Below are positions 6,951 to 7,131 of a DNA stretch of 7,131 nucleotides, piece by piece; the first letter of the stretch is position 1, and every line of letters starts with the position of its first letter. Below the pieces are notes generated by a model. The model had not been told where the DNA came from and ran no database searches. It saw only the letters and a list, made by a program, of their open reading frames with translations. The stretch covers positions 1 to 7,131 of the forward strand of contig CAIWTC010000035.1 of NCBI GenBank assembly GCA_903915485.1, read 5' to 3'. The DNA is from an uncultured Ignavibacteriales bacterium. GTDB taxonomy: Bacteria > Bacteroidota > Ignavibacteria > Ignavibacteriales > Ignavibacteriaceae. The translations under genes were made by a program, and so were the position numbers.

Positions 6951-7011
6951 GGGGACAATGTAAAAAATAGGTGTATCATTATGGCGCACAATTCTCATAA
7001 TGGGACATTGT
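6951..7011. repeat. nested inverted repeats with a 50-bp-spaced direct near-repeat
   Basis: Outer arms ACAATGT (6955-6961) and ACATTGT (7005-7011) are exact reverse complements. Inside them CATTATG (6977-6983) and CATAATG (6996-7002) form a second 7-bp inverted repeat around 12 nt. In addition GGGACAATGT (6952-6961) and GGGACATTGT (7002-7011) are direct copies differing at one base, exactly 50 bp apart. The patch is less AT-rich than its flanks and lies about 95-155 bp before the ATG of the right-edge gene. It could be a paired operator or an RNA hairpin. Confidence 0.5.
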
Positions 7012-7105
7012 ACTAGGCAAATTAATTCGATTTTATTTCCATTTTTAAATATTTTTGGGGTATAAAATTTGCAAGGTAATTCTTTTTCAGTAATTGGAGA
7101 TAGAG

Positions 7106-7131
7106 ATGTTGAATATCACACAATTAACAAA
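7106..7131 (+). CDS. 5' end of an unidentified gene, cut by the window edge
   Basis: ATG at 7106-7108 opens a frame reading MLNITQLT before the window ends. GGAGA at 7096-7100 lies 5 nt upstream, the cleanest ribosome binding site in this part of the window, and a TATAAAAT sequence lies about 38 nt upstream. Eight codons are too few to identify a family. The gene would be divergent from the kinase, so it is a candidate for shared regulation. Confidence 0.5.

Larger units (their letters stand above)
6804..7105. other. divergent intergenic region between the kinase and the right-edge gene
   Basis: I see no protein-coding frame in this stretch of about 300 bp. It holds the kinase promoter candidate, a near-repeat (6817-6829 and 6914-6927, ATCTAAATT-AGTA with one inserted G in the second copy), a set of nested dyads at 6951-7011, and an AT-rich run from 7021 leading to TATAAAAT at 7061-7068. 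TATAAAAT may be a -10 box for the rightward gene, giving a leader of about 30 nt, but no matching -35 box is visible. Confidence 0.6.

Noticed and set aside
6977..7015. Sigma-54 promoter suggested by TGGCGCAC near 6982
   Set aside because: There is no TTGC-like -12 element at the required spacing after the GG, so the match is only partial.
1..7131. Mobile element, CRISPR array, tRNA or toxin-antitoxin pair
   Set aside because: I found no transposase or integrase motifs, no regularly spaced repeats, no cloverleaf-like region and no pair of small overlapping genes.

Overview
This is a chromosomal-looking, AT-rich bacterial window. It holds three complete protein genes, a probable first few codons of a fourth gene at the right edge, and possibly the last codons of a fifth at the left edge. 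Three things point to the Bacteroidota/Ignavibacteriota/Chlorobiota side of the tree: a roughly 1000-residue DUF2723 membrane protein of the kind common there, a TPR-sensor histidine kinase with an N-terminal signal sequence, and candidate promoter boxes resembling the TAnnTTTG element. The DUF2723 wording looks most like Ignavibacteria to me. That placement rests on recalled family resemblance, not on a search.

Layout, left to right. Positions 1-182 are mostly non-coding and hold a strong hairpin terminator (125-163) for the leftward gene. Positions 183-3269 (minus) encode a large DUF2723/GT117-type membrane glycosyltransferase. Positions 3270-3519 are a 250-bp divergent spacer with a good promoter candidate for the leftward gene, an inverted repeat and a short GC-rich patch. 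Positions 3520-4785 (plus) encode a smaller GT-C glycosyltransferase of the PMT_2/ArnT-like type. It runs tail-to-tail into, and overlaps by 53 bp, a hybrid sensor gene at 4733-6799 (minus). That gene encodes a signal sequence, about seven TPRs, one membrane span, HisKA and HATPase_c. Positions 6800-7105 are a second divergent spacer with nested repeats. An ATG with a good ribosome binding site at 7106 opens a gene that leaves the window.

How they may fit together. The two membrane glycosyltransferases are divergently arranged and both belong to the lipid-phosphate-sugar-dependent GT-C fold group, so a shared role in glycosylating exported proteins or envelope glycans is plausible but unproven. 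The kinase is an orphan here: no response regulator is visible. Its 3' overlap with the PMT_2 gene means the two mRNAs are antisense at their ends. I see no mobile element, CRISPR array, tRNA, rRNA or defence cassette, and nothing that clearly amounts to a new multi-gene system. The most unusual sequence-level signals are the nested dyads at 6951-7011, the convergent overlap with no terminator, and the cysteine-rich soluble tail of the DUF2723 protein.
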